In this document: positions 15,847 to 23,035 of the stretch, in pieces
Layout of the letters: each line of letters opens with the position of its first letter
How positions within the stretch are numbered: position 1 is the first letter of the stretch
NCBI RefSeq assembly: GCF_015062985.1
Contig: NZ_SUTI01000006.1
Span: 45,271-109,270 of the forward strand
Reading direction: 5' to 3'
DNA: 64,000 nt
Source of the DNA: Methanobrevibacter sp.
GTDB taxonomy: Archaea > Methanobacteriota > Methanobacteria > Methanobacteriales > Methanobacteriaceae
Notes under the pieces: generated by a model
Told to the model about the DNA's origin: nothing
Database searches by the model: none
The model's input: the letters and a program-made list of their open reading frames with translations, nothing else
Program-made: the position numbers and the translations under genes

Positions 15847-16106
15847 TTTTTAAGCTCATTTTCTAATTTTGATATTCTTTTTTCTAAATCTTTTAGAGTA
15901 ACTTCAGACACATTTTCCAAGTTACCATTTTCAAATTTTTCAATTTCATTATTGTAAAATTCCGCCTCTTCATCAGAAAACTCTTCATTTTCATAATAGT
16001 AATTAATTAAGAAGTCAATTACATCATTAAAAGTTTCATTTTTTGATGCCATTTCAGATAATAATTTATGTGTTTTCTCAGAAATTTTAATAGTTTTAGT
16101 CATCAT
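15843..16106 (-). CDS. Antitoxin of a RelE-type toxin-antitoxin pair
   Basis: This 87-residue protein has a short N-terminal ribbon-helix-helix-like segment (TKTIKISEKTHKLLSEMA) that would bind operator DNA. An acidic middle and a C-terminal helical coiled part (TLKDLEKRISKLENELKK) would wrap the toxin. The size, order (antitoxin first) and four-base overlap with the toxin start are standard for type II systems. GGTGA six to nine bases before the tandem ATGs (16106 and 16103) supports the start. A perfect palindrome lies directly upstream (16121-16143), so self-repression is likely. Confidence 0.75.
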   Translation of the reverse strand: MMTKTIKISEKTHKLLSEMASKNETFNDVIDFLINYYYENEEFSDEEAEFYNNEIEKFENGNLENVSEVTLKDLEKRISKLENELKK

Positions 16107-16120
16107 CTAATTTCACCAAA

Positions 16121-16143
16121 TATAGTATACCCAGTATACTATA
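16121..16143. promoter_or_regulatory. Perfect palindrome, probable antitoxin operator
   Basis: TATAGTATAC and GTATACTATA form ten-base perfect arms around CCA, 15 bases before the antitoxin start. Position and symmetry fit an operator bound by the antitoxin dimer. The arms are also TATA-like, so the site may overlap the core promoter. Confidence 0.75.
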
Positions 16144-16329
16144 AATAACTTTCCATGACTAAATGACTTACAAAACAATTTATTATTAATAAGAGCCAAA
16201 TGTCTGAAATTATATTAAATCAGAAACCCTATATAGATTTTGTTTAAAATAAAAGCCATATTAAAGAGCAAAAACAAATTTACAATGAAAAAATAATTAA
16301 CCATAATTTATTTACAAAAAAAGACAAAC

Positions 16330-16351
16330 AAGGAAATCTCAAGGATTCCTT
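16330..16351 (-). terminator. Hairpin downstream of the CitG-like gene
   Basis: AAGGAA (16330-16335) pairs with TTCCTT (16346-16351), with partial pairing inside. On the minus strand it is followed by a T-rich stretch, ten bases after the stop codon. Confidence 0.5.
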
Positions 16352-16361
16352 GCAAAAACAC

Positions 16362-17240
16362 CTATTCGAAATTTGACTTAAGATAGCTTACGAATATTGA
16401 AGCCGCAGTCAAATCGGCAGTTGTTCCTGGATTATATTTATTTTTGTACAGATAATCGTCAAAATCCTTAAGTCTGTCTGCAAAATCAGATTCATCTTTC
16501 AAGTTAAGCAGATCCCTTGTCATCATTGATATCTTCAAAGCCTCATCCGAACCATACTTTCTTGAAATAAGGGTATCGGGAACTTGAGACAATATTGTTA
16601 AAAATGTCAGCACACAAGCCTCGTTTTTGGATTTCTCCTCAATCAGGCTGGAATATGTAGGAAAGCCTATTTCAAAAACTGCCGGCATGTCTGAAGTCAT
16701 CTCACGGGCCAGCATGTCCCATGGTGCAGATATCTTTAAAACATCATACATGGTCTGATTGTTCTCTCTGAGCTCATTTTTGGCATTGTCACTTGCAACA
16801 TCATATTCATCCTGGTCACCCATTCCGCCGGCATCCGCAATGTTGATTGCATCATACAAATCGCATGCATCGTCAACGGAAGTATTCCCCATCAGCAGTT
16901 TAACGTTTTCACGGATTTCATCAAAGGAATCACTGATGGCGGCTGCAACTGCAATAGGTGTTGTCATCATCACAATGCCCAGATTGGTGTTGTTTTTGAT
17001 CCATCTGTCGGTTTCGGCAACTGCCTGCAGGATGTATTTTCCCAGTCTAGGGTTTTCGATGTCCACGTCTGTGCATGCCTCACGGATTGCATCCCCGATT
17101 ACGATTCCGCTTATCACAAAATCCTCAAAGACCATGTCATCATAATCCCTGGTTCTGTGAACATTTCCAGGTTTTGGATATCCGCTCACTTCCAAAGCGG
17201 AAGCAATTTGTGCTATTTTTGCAATTTCTGAAGGATTCAT
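16362..17240 (-). CDS. CitG/MdcB-like triphosphoribosyl-dephospho-CoA synthase family protein
   Basis: The 292-residue protein matches the CitG family (PF01874 as I recall it), whose bacterial members make the triphosphoribosyl-dephospho-CoA prosthetic group of citrate or malonate lyase. Supporting motifs are GYPKPGNVHRTRDYDDM near residues 20-36, the DADAGGMG-like NIADAGGMGDQ block (about 142) and a C-terminal NPGTTADLTAASIF segment. Methanogens lack those lyases, so the archaeal members probably act on another nucleotide substrate, which is not known. Its ATG overlaps the hemB stop by four bases (17237-17240), so the two are translationally coupled. Confidence 0.8.
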   Translation of the reverse strand: MNPSEIAKIAQIASALEVSGYPKPGNVHRTRDYDDMVFEDFVISGIVIGDAIREACTDVDIENPRLGKYILQAVAETDRWIKNNTNLGIVMMTTPIAVAAAISDSFDEIRENVKLLMGNTSVDDACDLYDAINIADAGGMGDQDEYDVASDNAKNELRENNQTMYDVLKISAPWDMLAREMTSDMPAVFEIGFPTYSSLIEEKSKNEACVLTFLTILSQVPDTLISRKYGSDEALKISMMTRDLLNLKDESDFADRLKDFDDYLYKNKYNPGTTADLTAASIFVSYLKSNFE

Positions 17241-18241
17241 TCTATCACATCGTTTAAAAGTAAGTATGGTGCGAAATTAGTGATTATCAGGTCTGCACCA
17301 GCCCTTTTGATTGAGAGCAAAGCTTCTGTTATTGCACGTTCTGTCAGATAGCCCTTCTCAATTGCGGCCATTATCATGGAGTATTCTCCGCTTACGTTAT
17401 ATGCGACAAGAGGAAGCATGAACTCGTCCCTGACCATACGGACAACATCCAGGTATGGGAGTGCCGGTTTCACCATTAGGAAATCACATCCTTCAATGAC
17501 ATCAAGTTCGCATTCGCGGATTGCCTCTATGGCATTTCCGGGATCCATCTGATAGGATTTCCTGTCACCAAGATGAGGTGATGAGCATGCCGCTACCCTG
17601 AACGGTTCATAGAATGCAGAAGCATATTTGGCTGAATATGACATTATCATAACATTATGATATCCGTTTTCATCCAATGTCTCACGAATTGCTTTAACCC
17701 TTCCGTCCATCATGTCTGAAGGGGCAACAATGTCTGCTCCGGCTTCAGCATGTGAAAGGGCGACCTTTGCAATGTAAGGAAGTGATTCATCATTCAATAT
17801 TTCAATGCCGTCATCAGTATCATCGTTTTCCATTATCATTCCGCAGTGGCCGTGGGATGTGTACTGGCACAGGCAGACATCACTAATGATTACAAGATTG
17901 GTTTCCTTTTTAAGTTTTCTGATTGCCTTTTGAACAATTCCTGTTGCAGAATAGTCAGGAGATGCAATTTCATCTTTTGTATCTTCTTTTGGAATTCCAA
18001 ATACAATTATTGATTTCAATCCTTTTGCCTCAAGCTGTTTTGCAAATTCAACTCCGCTTTCGAGGGAGTATCTGAATTCGCCTGGAAGGGAAGATATCTC
18101 TTCCTTTTCGTCTCCTTCTAATTCTTCCTTGAAGTAAATCGGATAGATTAAATCTTCCTTTTCAAGTTTAGTTTCACGGACAATATCTCTTATTTTAGCA
18201 TTTTTTCTAAGTCTTCTCATTCTTGTAGTTGGAAATTCCAT
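17237..18241 (-). CDS. hemB: Delta-aminolevulinic acid dehydratase (porphobilinogen synthase)
   Basis: HemB condenses two 5-aminolevulinate molecules to porphobilinogen, feeding the F430 and corrinoid pathways of methanogens. The active-site Lys in MMDGRVKAIRE and the Schiff-base Lys in FLMVKPALPYLD are present. The zinc-type metal site is intact (DVCLCQYTSHGHCG, about residues 119-132), and SYSAKYASAFYEPFR follows. I start at the ATG at 18241 (MEFPTTRMRRLR), which matches the family start; a GTG at 18250 is possible. The CitG-like gene is coupled downstream. Confidence 0.96.
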   Translation of the reverse strand: MEFPTTRMRRLRKNAKIRDIVRETKLEKEDLIYPIYFKEELEGDEKEEISSLPGEFRYSLESGVEFAKQLEAKGLKSIIVFGIPKEDTKDEIASPDYSATGIVQKAIRKLKKETNLVIISDVCLCQYTSHGHCGMIMENDDTDDGIEILNDESLPYIAKVALSHAEAGADIVAPSDMMDGRVKAIRETLDENGYHNVMIMSYSAKYASAFYEPFRVAACSSPHLGDRKSYQMDPGNAIEAIRECELDVIEGCDFLMVKPALPYLDVVRMVRDEFMLPLVAYNVSGEYSMIMAAIEKGYLTERAITEALLSIKRAGADLIITNFAPYLLLNDVIE

Positions 18242-18448
18242 AATAATCACTGGTTAATATTTTGATTTTAAAAATATTTAAAATGATAGTTATTAAGTTC
18301 ATTTGGAAAAATTGTTTTAAATTAAAAAAATTGTAATTAATAAGTAAAATTGATTTTTAAGTATCATAAAAGTTTGAAATAGTATTTAAAATAATTTGGA
18401 AACAGTTTGGAAGAAAATATTTATATTTAATGATTTGAATATAAAAAC

Positions 18449-18460
18449 ACAGGCGCCTGT
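18449..18460. promoter_or_regulatory. GC-rich perfect palindrome at a promoter
   Basis: ACAGGCGCCTGT is a 12-base perfect palindrome in otherwise AT-rich DNA. A TATA-like TTTATATTTAA is centred near 18424, so transcription should start almost on the palindrome, 22 bases before the ATG at 18482. This is where a repressor operator would sit. Confidence 0.6.
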
Positions 18461-18481
18461 TAAATTTTTTTAAGTGATAAA

Positions 18482-18967
18482 ATGAAAATGAGAAAATTTG
18501 ACGGCTTTGACAAAAAGGGTAATCTCCCCTATGGATTGTATAACATGACACTTGATGAAATCGAAGAGATCTTTTCTAAAAACAAATCCTCAAAAAGACA
18601 AGAAATCATGAAGGAATATAAAAAGCATCTGGAAGAACTCCAAAAAACCGGATATTATCTTGACCATTGGATTGACGGCAGTTTTACTACAACAAAAGAA
18701 AATCCCAATGATATAGATACTTTAACAGAATTCGATGGCTTAAAAGTAGATGAAAATAACGACAGAGCAAAAATGGACAATTTGATTTTCAATTCAAAAG
18801 ATGACACCAACGGATTGTGTCATTCATTAAGGGTCTACAGATATCCCTACACTGATGAAAAAAACTATAAAATCTACTTATCATCAAAATTAAGAATACT
18901 TTTTGAACTGTTCGGTAGTGATTTGGATGAAATTCCAAAAGGGATAGTGCATTTAGTGGAGAGGTGA
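18482..18967 (+). CDS. Nucleotidyltransferase-like protein (DUF6932-like), 161 aa
   Basis: The stretch DGSFTTTKENPNDIDTL (about residues 61-77) has the G-S-F...D-x-D spacing of MNT/pol-beta-type nucleotidyltransferases. The whole protein resembles the DUF6932 group found in phages and mobile modules. The first 55 residues are helical and basic. Such proteins may transfer nucleotides to proteins or tRNA, for example as antitoxins or toxins, but no activity can be claimed here. AGTGAT precedes the ATG. The stop TGA lies inside the ribosome binding site of the next gene, and a GC-rich palindrome sits at the promoter. Confidence 0.6.
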   Translation: MKMRKFDGFDKKGNLPYGLYNMTLDEIEEIFSKNKSSKRQEIMKEYKKHLEELQKTGYYLDHWIDGSFTTTKENPNDIDTLTEFDGLKVDENNDRAKMDNLIFNSKDDTNGLCHSLRVYRYPYTDEKNYKIYLSSKLRILFELFGSDLDEIPKGIVHLVER

Positions 18968-18972
18968 AATAT

Positions 18973-19620
18973 ATGAAATTTAAAACACTCGAAGATTATG
19001 ACAATTATCTGGAGAATCTTGAAAAAGAGTTAAAGGACATAGATGAATATCTTAAAGAACATCCTGAAAAACAGGGTAGTCGAGGAAACTACGAAACAAT
19101 AAAATATATCCATGATATTTATAAAAACAATAAGTTAAAATTTATTCAAAGCGTAAATGAAATAAACCTGAAATTAGGCGGAAATCAGATAAATAATCCA
19201 TTATCTATTGAAGATGTTTATTTATTAGGTAATGAATTCAATAATACAAAAAAATCAACGATGACACTTTTGGAGGTTAATCCCATTTCAAATGAGGACT
19301 TGTTCGTTGAAGAAATTTCCAAAGGATTCTACAACATCAAGTTTTCTTTTCCAAACCCAAATGAGAATGATGTGAAAAGAATATCACTGAGAAAAAAAGG
19401 GCTAATGAAAATATTTGATTTCATTAACTGCGGAGATGATATCGAAAAATTAAAAAGGGAAGCAGGACCTGAGGGTCGTGAAGCACTAATTGCTTACAGA
19501 AAATTCCTAACTGAAATTGTGAAAAACAAAGCAGATTTTACACTTGATACTGAAATGGGAAACATTAAAGCAGGACTTACACTTAGACAATGTGAAAACA
19601 TTTGTGAAAACCTAAAATAA
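18973..19620 (+). CDS. Hypothetical partner of the nucleotidyltransferase-like gene, 215 aa
   Basis: I do not recognise a family. The first 60 residues are highly charged and coiled-coil-like (LEDYDNYLENLEKELKDIDEYL). The middle holds beta strands (FYNIKFSFPNPNENDVKRISLRKKG), and the C-terminus has TLDTEMGNIKAGLTLRQCENICENL. The ATG at 18973 follows GAGGTGA at the proper distance; the in-frame GTG at 18964 lies inside that site and is less likely. The overlap with the upstream gene's end shows that the two work as one unit, most simply as a toxin-antitoxin or defence pair, by inference from layout. Confidence 0.58.
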   Translation: MKFKTLEDYDNYLENLEKELKDIDEYLKEHPEKQGSRGNYETIKYIHDIYKNNKLKFIQSVNEINLKLGGNQINNPLSIEDVYLLGNEFNNTKKSTMTLLEVNPISNEDLFVEEISKGFYNIKFSFPNPNENDVKRISLRKKGLMKIFDFINCGDDIEKLKREAGPEGREALIAYRKFLTEIVKNKADFTLDTEMGNIKAGLTLRQCENICENLK

Positions 19621-19754
19621 ATGCTAAAAAAGGAATAATTATCCAATCTATGTGTTTACAATTTAAACTAAAAATTGAAATGAACAAATTGCAAAATTTT
19701 AAAACATCCAATAAATAAAAAATTAATTAACACATATTTATAAAGAGGCCAAAA

Positions 19755-20855
19755 ATGTCAAATTCGATTGGAGAAAAATTTAAAATAACAAGTTTTGGAA
19801 CAAGCCATGGCGTAGCGGTTGGCGCTGTTGTTGACGGATGCCCTGCAAACCTTGAACTGACAGTTGAGGACATACAAAAGGAACTTGATAAAAGAAAACC
19901 TGGAACCAGCAGCGTGACAACACCCAGAAAGGAAGCTGATGAAGTTCAGATTTTATCAGGAATATTTGAAGGGAAAACAGACGGAACCCCCATCACAGGA
20001 GTCATATTCAACAAAAATCAGCACTCCAAGGACTATTCCATGTTCAAAAATACCCCTCGCCCATCCCACGGAGATTTCGGATGGATGTCAAAGTACGGAA
20101 ACTATGACTACAACGGCGGAGGAAGAGGAAGCGGAAGAATTACCATCGGACATGTAATCGGCGGCGCAATAGCCAAAAAGCTTCTTGAAACCCAAAACAT
20201 TGAAATCGTATCCCACGTAGTCCAAATTGGTGACATCAAGGCAGAGCCTCAGGAATTTGACGCAATCAAGAAAAACATTGAAAAAAATCCTGTCCGATGC
20301 GCAGACCTTAAAGCGGCAAAGGAAATGGAAGAATTGATTTTGGCTAAAAAACAGGAGGGGGATTCCGTTGGAGGAATTGTTGAAACAATCGCTGTCAACA
20401 CCCCTGCAGGTCTTGGCGAACCCATATTCGAAAGGCTGGACGGAGACCTTGCAAGAATCCTAATGAATATCGGTGCAGTCAAAGGAGTTGAAATCGGTCT
20501 CGGATTTGGCGTTGCAGATAAGGTTGGCTCCCAAATCAATGACGAATACCAAATTACAAACAATAATATCACTACAAAAACAAACAATTCAGGTGGAATC
20601 ATTGGTGGAATGAGCAATGGAATGCCAATAATCACAAGAATAGCCATCAAGCCTACCCCATCCATCTCCAAATGTCAGGATTCAATAAATATGGAAAAAA
20701 TGGAAAACGAAAAAATAGAAATTAAAGGCAGACACGACCCCTGCATCTGTCCTAGAGTGACAGTCGTGGCAGAATCAAGCACTGCAATTGTTCTTGCAGA
20801 CCACATGATCCGCTCAGGGTTCATCCACCCAAGCAATTTGGAAAATAATATTTAA
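19755..20855 (+). CDS. aroC: Chorismate synthase
   Basis: AroC performs the last shikimate-pathway step, the FMNH2-dependent 1,4-elimination of phosphate from EPSP to give chorismate for aromatic amino acids. At 366 residues it has full length. Family motifs are SFGTSHGVAVGAVVDG near the start, a DYNGGGRGSGRITIGHVIGGA block (about 112-132), GFGVADKVGSQ, GGIIGGMSNGMPI and GRHDPCICPR (about 325). GAGG lies seven bases before the ATG. The gene has its own promoter region (19621-19754). Its last four bases overlap the end of the convergent MBL-fold gene. Confidence 0.97.
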   Translation: MSNSIGEKFKITSFGTSHGVAVGAVVDGCPANLELTVEDIQKELDKRKPGTSSVTTPRKEADEVQILSGIFEGKTDGTPITGVIFNKNQHSKDYSMFKNTPRPSHGDFGWMSKYGNYDYNGGGRGSGRITIGHVIGGAIAKKLLETQNIEIVSHVVQIGDIKAEPQEFDAIKKNIEKNPVRCADLKAAKEMEELILAKKQEGDSVGGIVETIAVNTPAGLGEPIFERLDGDLARILMNIGAVKGVEIGLGFGVADKVGSQINDEYQITNNNITTKTNNSGGIIGGMSNGMPIITRIAIKPTPSISKCQDSINMEKMENEKIEIKGRHDPCICPRVTVVAESSTAIVLADHMIRSGFIHPSNLENNI

Positions 20856-21775
20856 TCTCTTTTTAAAATGGAAAGCTCGTCAAACTCCTTATTCTTAAAG
20901 GAAGTTTGATAGGAGTTTCTCCTGCCGCTGCTGAAGAGTTCATGACTTGTGCTGTGCATTGAGGATTCGACATCCTTAAGTGAAATCAGCCTGAATTTTT
21001 TAGGATTGTTATAGTTCACATTGAATGACAGTCCGTCAAATGCGGCAATTGTCTTGACGCCGGTCTGTTTGGAAATCTTTTTGGCTTCAACGACCGGATT
21101 GTTTGAAATCATCTTGAGACCAAGATGGGTCATGACTGCAACTTTCGGATTTACCTTATTAATTAAATCTATGAAATTGCGGGAACACATATGTCCGTTG
21201 ATGGACTTGTTGCCCGGCCTCAGCACGCTTGCAATCAGAATGTCAGCCCCTTCATGGTAATCCGCCAATTCATCGAAATAACCCGTGTCGGAAGTATAGG
21301 ATACCTTAAATCCATTGTAGTCTATCTGAAATCCTGTGCCTGCAGGGTCTCCGTGATTTGTTTTAGTACCCTTGACCTTGATGTTGTCCACTTCGTTGAC
21401 AACGCCCGGCTTTAGGACAATCCTTTTTGATTTGGACTGATGGTATGATGATATGCATGGTCCCCATTTATCATAGCCTTCCAGAACGCTTGTGCTTCCG
21501 AATATGGTTCCATTAAACCTTGTCATGCCTCTGGTCATTGCTTCAATAAGTATTTCAGCATCATTATAATGGTCAGTATGCGCATGGGAAACAAAGATTC
21601 CGCTTAAATTGCGGGGATCGAATCCGAATTGATATGTTCTGACAAGCGCTCCAGGACCTGGGTCTATGTGATAGTTCTTGCCTCCGACATTATCTATCCT
21701 GAATCCTCCGGTCATTCTTCGCTGCGAAATGGCGGAAAAGCGTCCGCCTCCACTGCCTAAAAATGTAATTTTCAT
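20852..21775 (-). CDS. MBL-fold metal-dependent hydrolase (RNase Z-like fold)
   Basis: The metallo-beta-lactamase zinc motif VSHAHTDHYND (about residues 63-73) is followed by downstream ligands in TKTNHGDPAG, SYTSDTGYFDE (Asp) and MTHLG (His), so the binuclear site looks complete. The N-terminus MKITFLGSGGGRF is typical of RNase Z/phosphodiesterase-like members. The last 40 residues (Ser-rich, basic) are an extra tail of unknown use. The substrate is unknown; RNA or a cyclic phosphodiester is possible. It follows the DUF2121 gene by 12 bases and is probably co-transcribed with it. Confidence 0.85.
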   Translation of the reverse strand: MKITFLGSGGGRFSAISQRRMTGGFRIDNVGGKNYHIDPGPGALVRTYQFGFDPRNLSGIFVSHAHTDHYNDAEILIEAMTRGMTRFNGTIFGSTSVLEGYDKWGPCISSYHQSKSKRIVLKPGVVNEVDNIKVKGTKTNHGDPAGTGFQIDYNGFKVSYTSDTGYFDELADYHEGADILIASVLRPGNKSINGHMCSRNFIDLINKVNPKVAVMTHLGLKMISNNPVVEAKKISKQTGVKTIAAFDGLSFNVNYNNPKKFRLISLKDVESSMHSTSHELFSSGRRNSYQTSFKNKEFDELSILKRD

Positions 21776-21787
21776 TTCAGATCCCCC

Positions 21788-22708
21788 TTATAAAGAACAT
21801 AAAATTATATCACATGTAAGAGGGGACTTATCTTTTTTGAGGCATAAATTTTCATTTTCTATGACAACTTTATCTCCGATTTTTACATTATCGCTCTCGG
21901 TGAACATCAAAACGTTTTGTCCCGGAGCAGCCAGCTGTTTCCAGTTGCCGTCCATAGCCTGTGTCTTGTCATTCAATTGCACATATACCATGTTTCCATC
22001 TACATTGACAACTTTTCCAACATTTCCTTTGGAAATAATCTTGTTTGCCATGTCAATGGCCAGGCTTTGCTGAACAAGCTGTTCTGTCAGTTCCTGCCTG
22101 AATTTTGTTAGCACCTTAATGTCATTGTCTATGGTAATGTTCAAATGTTTCTGTGCTTCTGACTTTGAAAAGTTCGGCTGTTGCATCAATACGTCACATC
22201 TGTCACCGACTGTAGGTGTTTTTGAAGCCACTTCAGCCAAGATTTCTTCAAATGCCTCTCCCATATACCTTAAACTTTTGGAGGATTTCAATTTTCTTTT
22301 AACTAAAGGTTGGGCAAGTTCCTTTGCATAGACATTACCGAAAAGAACAATTCCATGCTCACCGGCCTTACGGGATTTGGTATCTGAACCCACAAGCTCT
22401 ACAATCTGATAGCCGTTGGTTGTTCCGTAAATCCTTCTTCTTTTTGTTTCAAAGGTTCCTTTTGTACTTACTTCACCACGTATGGTATTTCCGACAACCT
22501 TCAATTTGTTTGCATCATCAGTTATCTTAATTGAGATTCCAAGTTCGGATGCCCTATTTAAAAAATCATCATCGTTGTCAATTTCGCCATGATAAAGTTC
22601 TTCCTCTAATGTCTCCAAATTCTTCTTATCGCCAAAATAACCTATCTTTCTCTTATCTGCCGCCATTACACATCCTTTCTTTCCTATGTAAGCAATAATT
22701 AAGCTCAT
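21788..22708 (-). CDS. DUF2121 protein, connectase-like Ntn-type protein ligase
   Basis: The N-terminus MSLIIAYIGKKGCVMAADKRKIG resembles proteasome beta subunits. After Met removal the first residue is Ser, the position of the nucleophile in Ntn hydrolases, with a downstream AADKRK in place of the proteasome Asp/Lys strand. From memory, methanogen DUF2121 proteins include connectase, a sequence-specific protein ligase related to proteasome subunits that acts on MtrA of the methyl-H4MPT:CoM methyltransferase. The C-terminal 100 residues (KGNVGKVVNVDGNMVYVQLNDKT, KIGDKVVIENE) form an added beta-rich domain. It is cytosolic. The upstream promoter region is shared divergently with the acyl-CoA synthetase. 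Confidence 0.75.
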   Translation of the reverse strand: MSLIIAYIGKKGCVMAADKRKIGYFGDKKNLETLEEELYHGEIDNDDDFLNRASELGISIKITDDANKLKVVGNTIRGEVSTKGTFETKRRRIYGTTNGYQIVELVGSDTKSRKAGEHGIVLFGNVYAKELAQPLVKRKLKSSKSLRYMGEAFEEILAEVASKTPTVGDRCDVLMQQPNFSKSEAQKHLNITIDNDIKVLTKFRQELTEQLVQQSLAIDMANKIISKGNVGKVVNVDGNMVYVQLNDKTQAMDGNWKQLAAPGQNVLMFTESDNVKIGDKVVIENENLCLKKDKSPLTCDIILCSL

Positions 22709-23035
22709 AATATCTCCTGAATTTGATATTTTTTAAAATAATTAAATATTTCAAAATATCAACTATTTATTTAATTGATATATTATTTGTTTATCATACA
22801 TTATAAAGGTTAATTAGTAAAAATTGAAAATTAAAATCATGAAATATTTTTTATTTTTTTATTAAGCAATCAAAAAATACCTTTTAGTAATAATAACAAA
22901 AAATTCAATGTTAAATGAGCAATTAAACAATAAACTTAAATATTAACATAACTATACTTATAATTATAATAATTGTTAATTATTTATCATTATAAATGAT
23001 GATAATAAAAACAAAAATTATAAGGAGAAAAACTT
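22709..23035. promoter_or_regulatory. Divergent promoter region with TAATAATTGTTA site
   Basis: These 327 bases hold no gene. They carry the promoters of the connectase-like gene (minus) and the acyl-CoA synthetase (plus). On the plus side a TATA-like TATACTTATAA (22953-22963) is followed by TAATAATTGTTA (22967-22978), the reverse complement of a site found before the substrate-binding protein gene at 26844. AAGGAG lies before the ATG at 23036. Confidence 0.5.
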
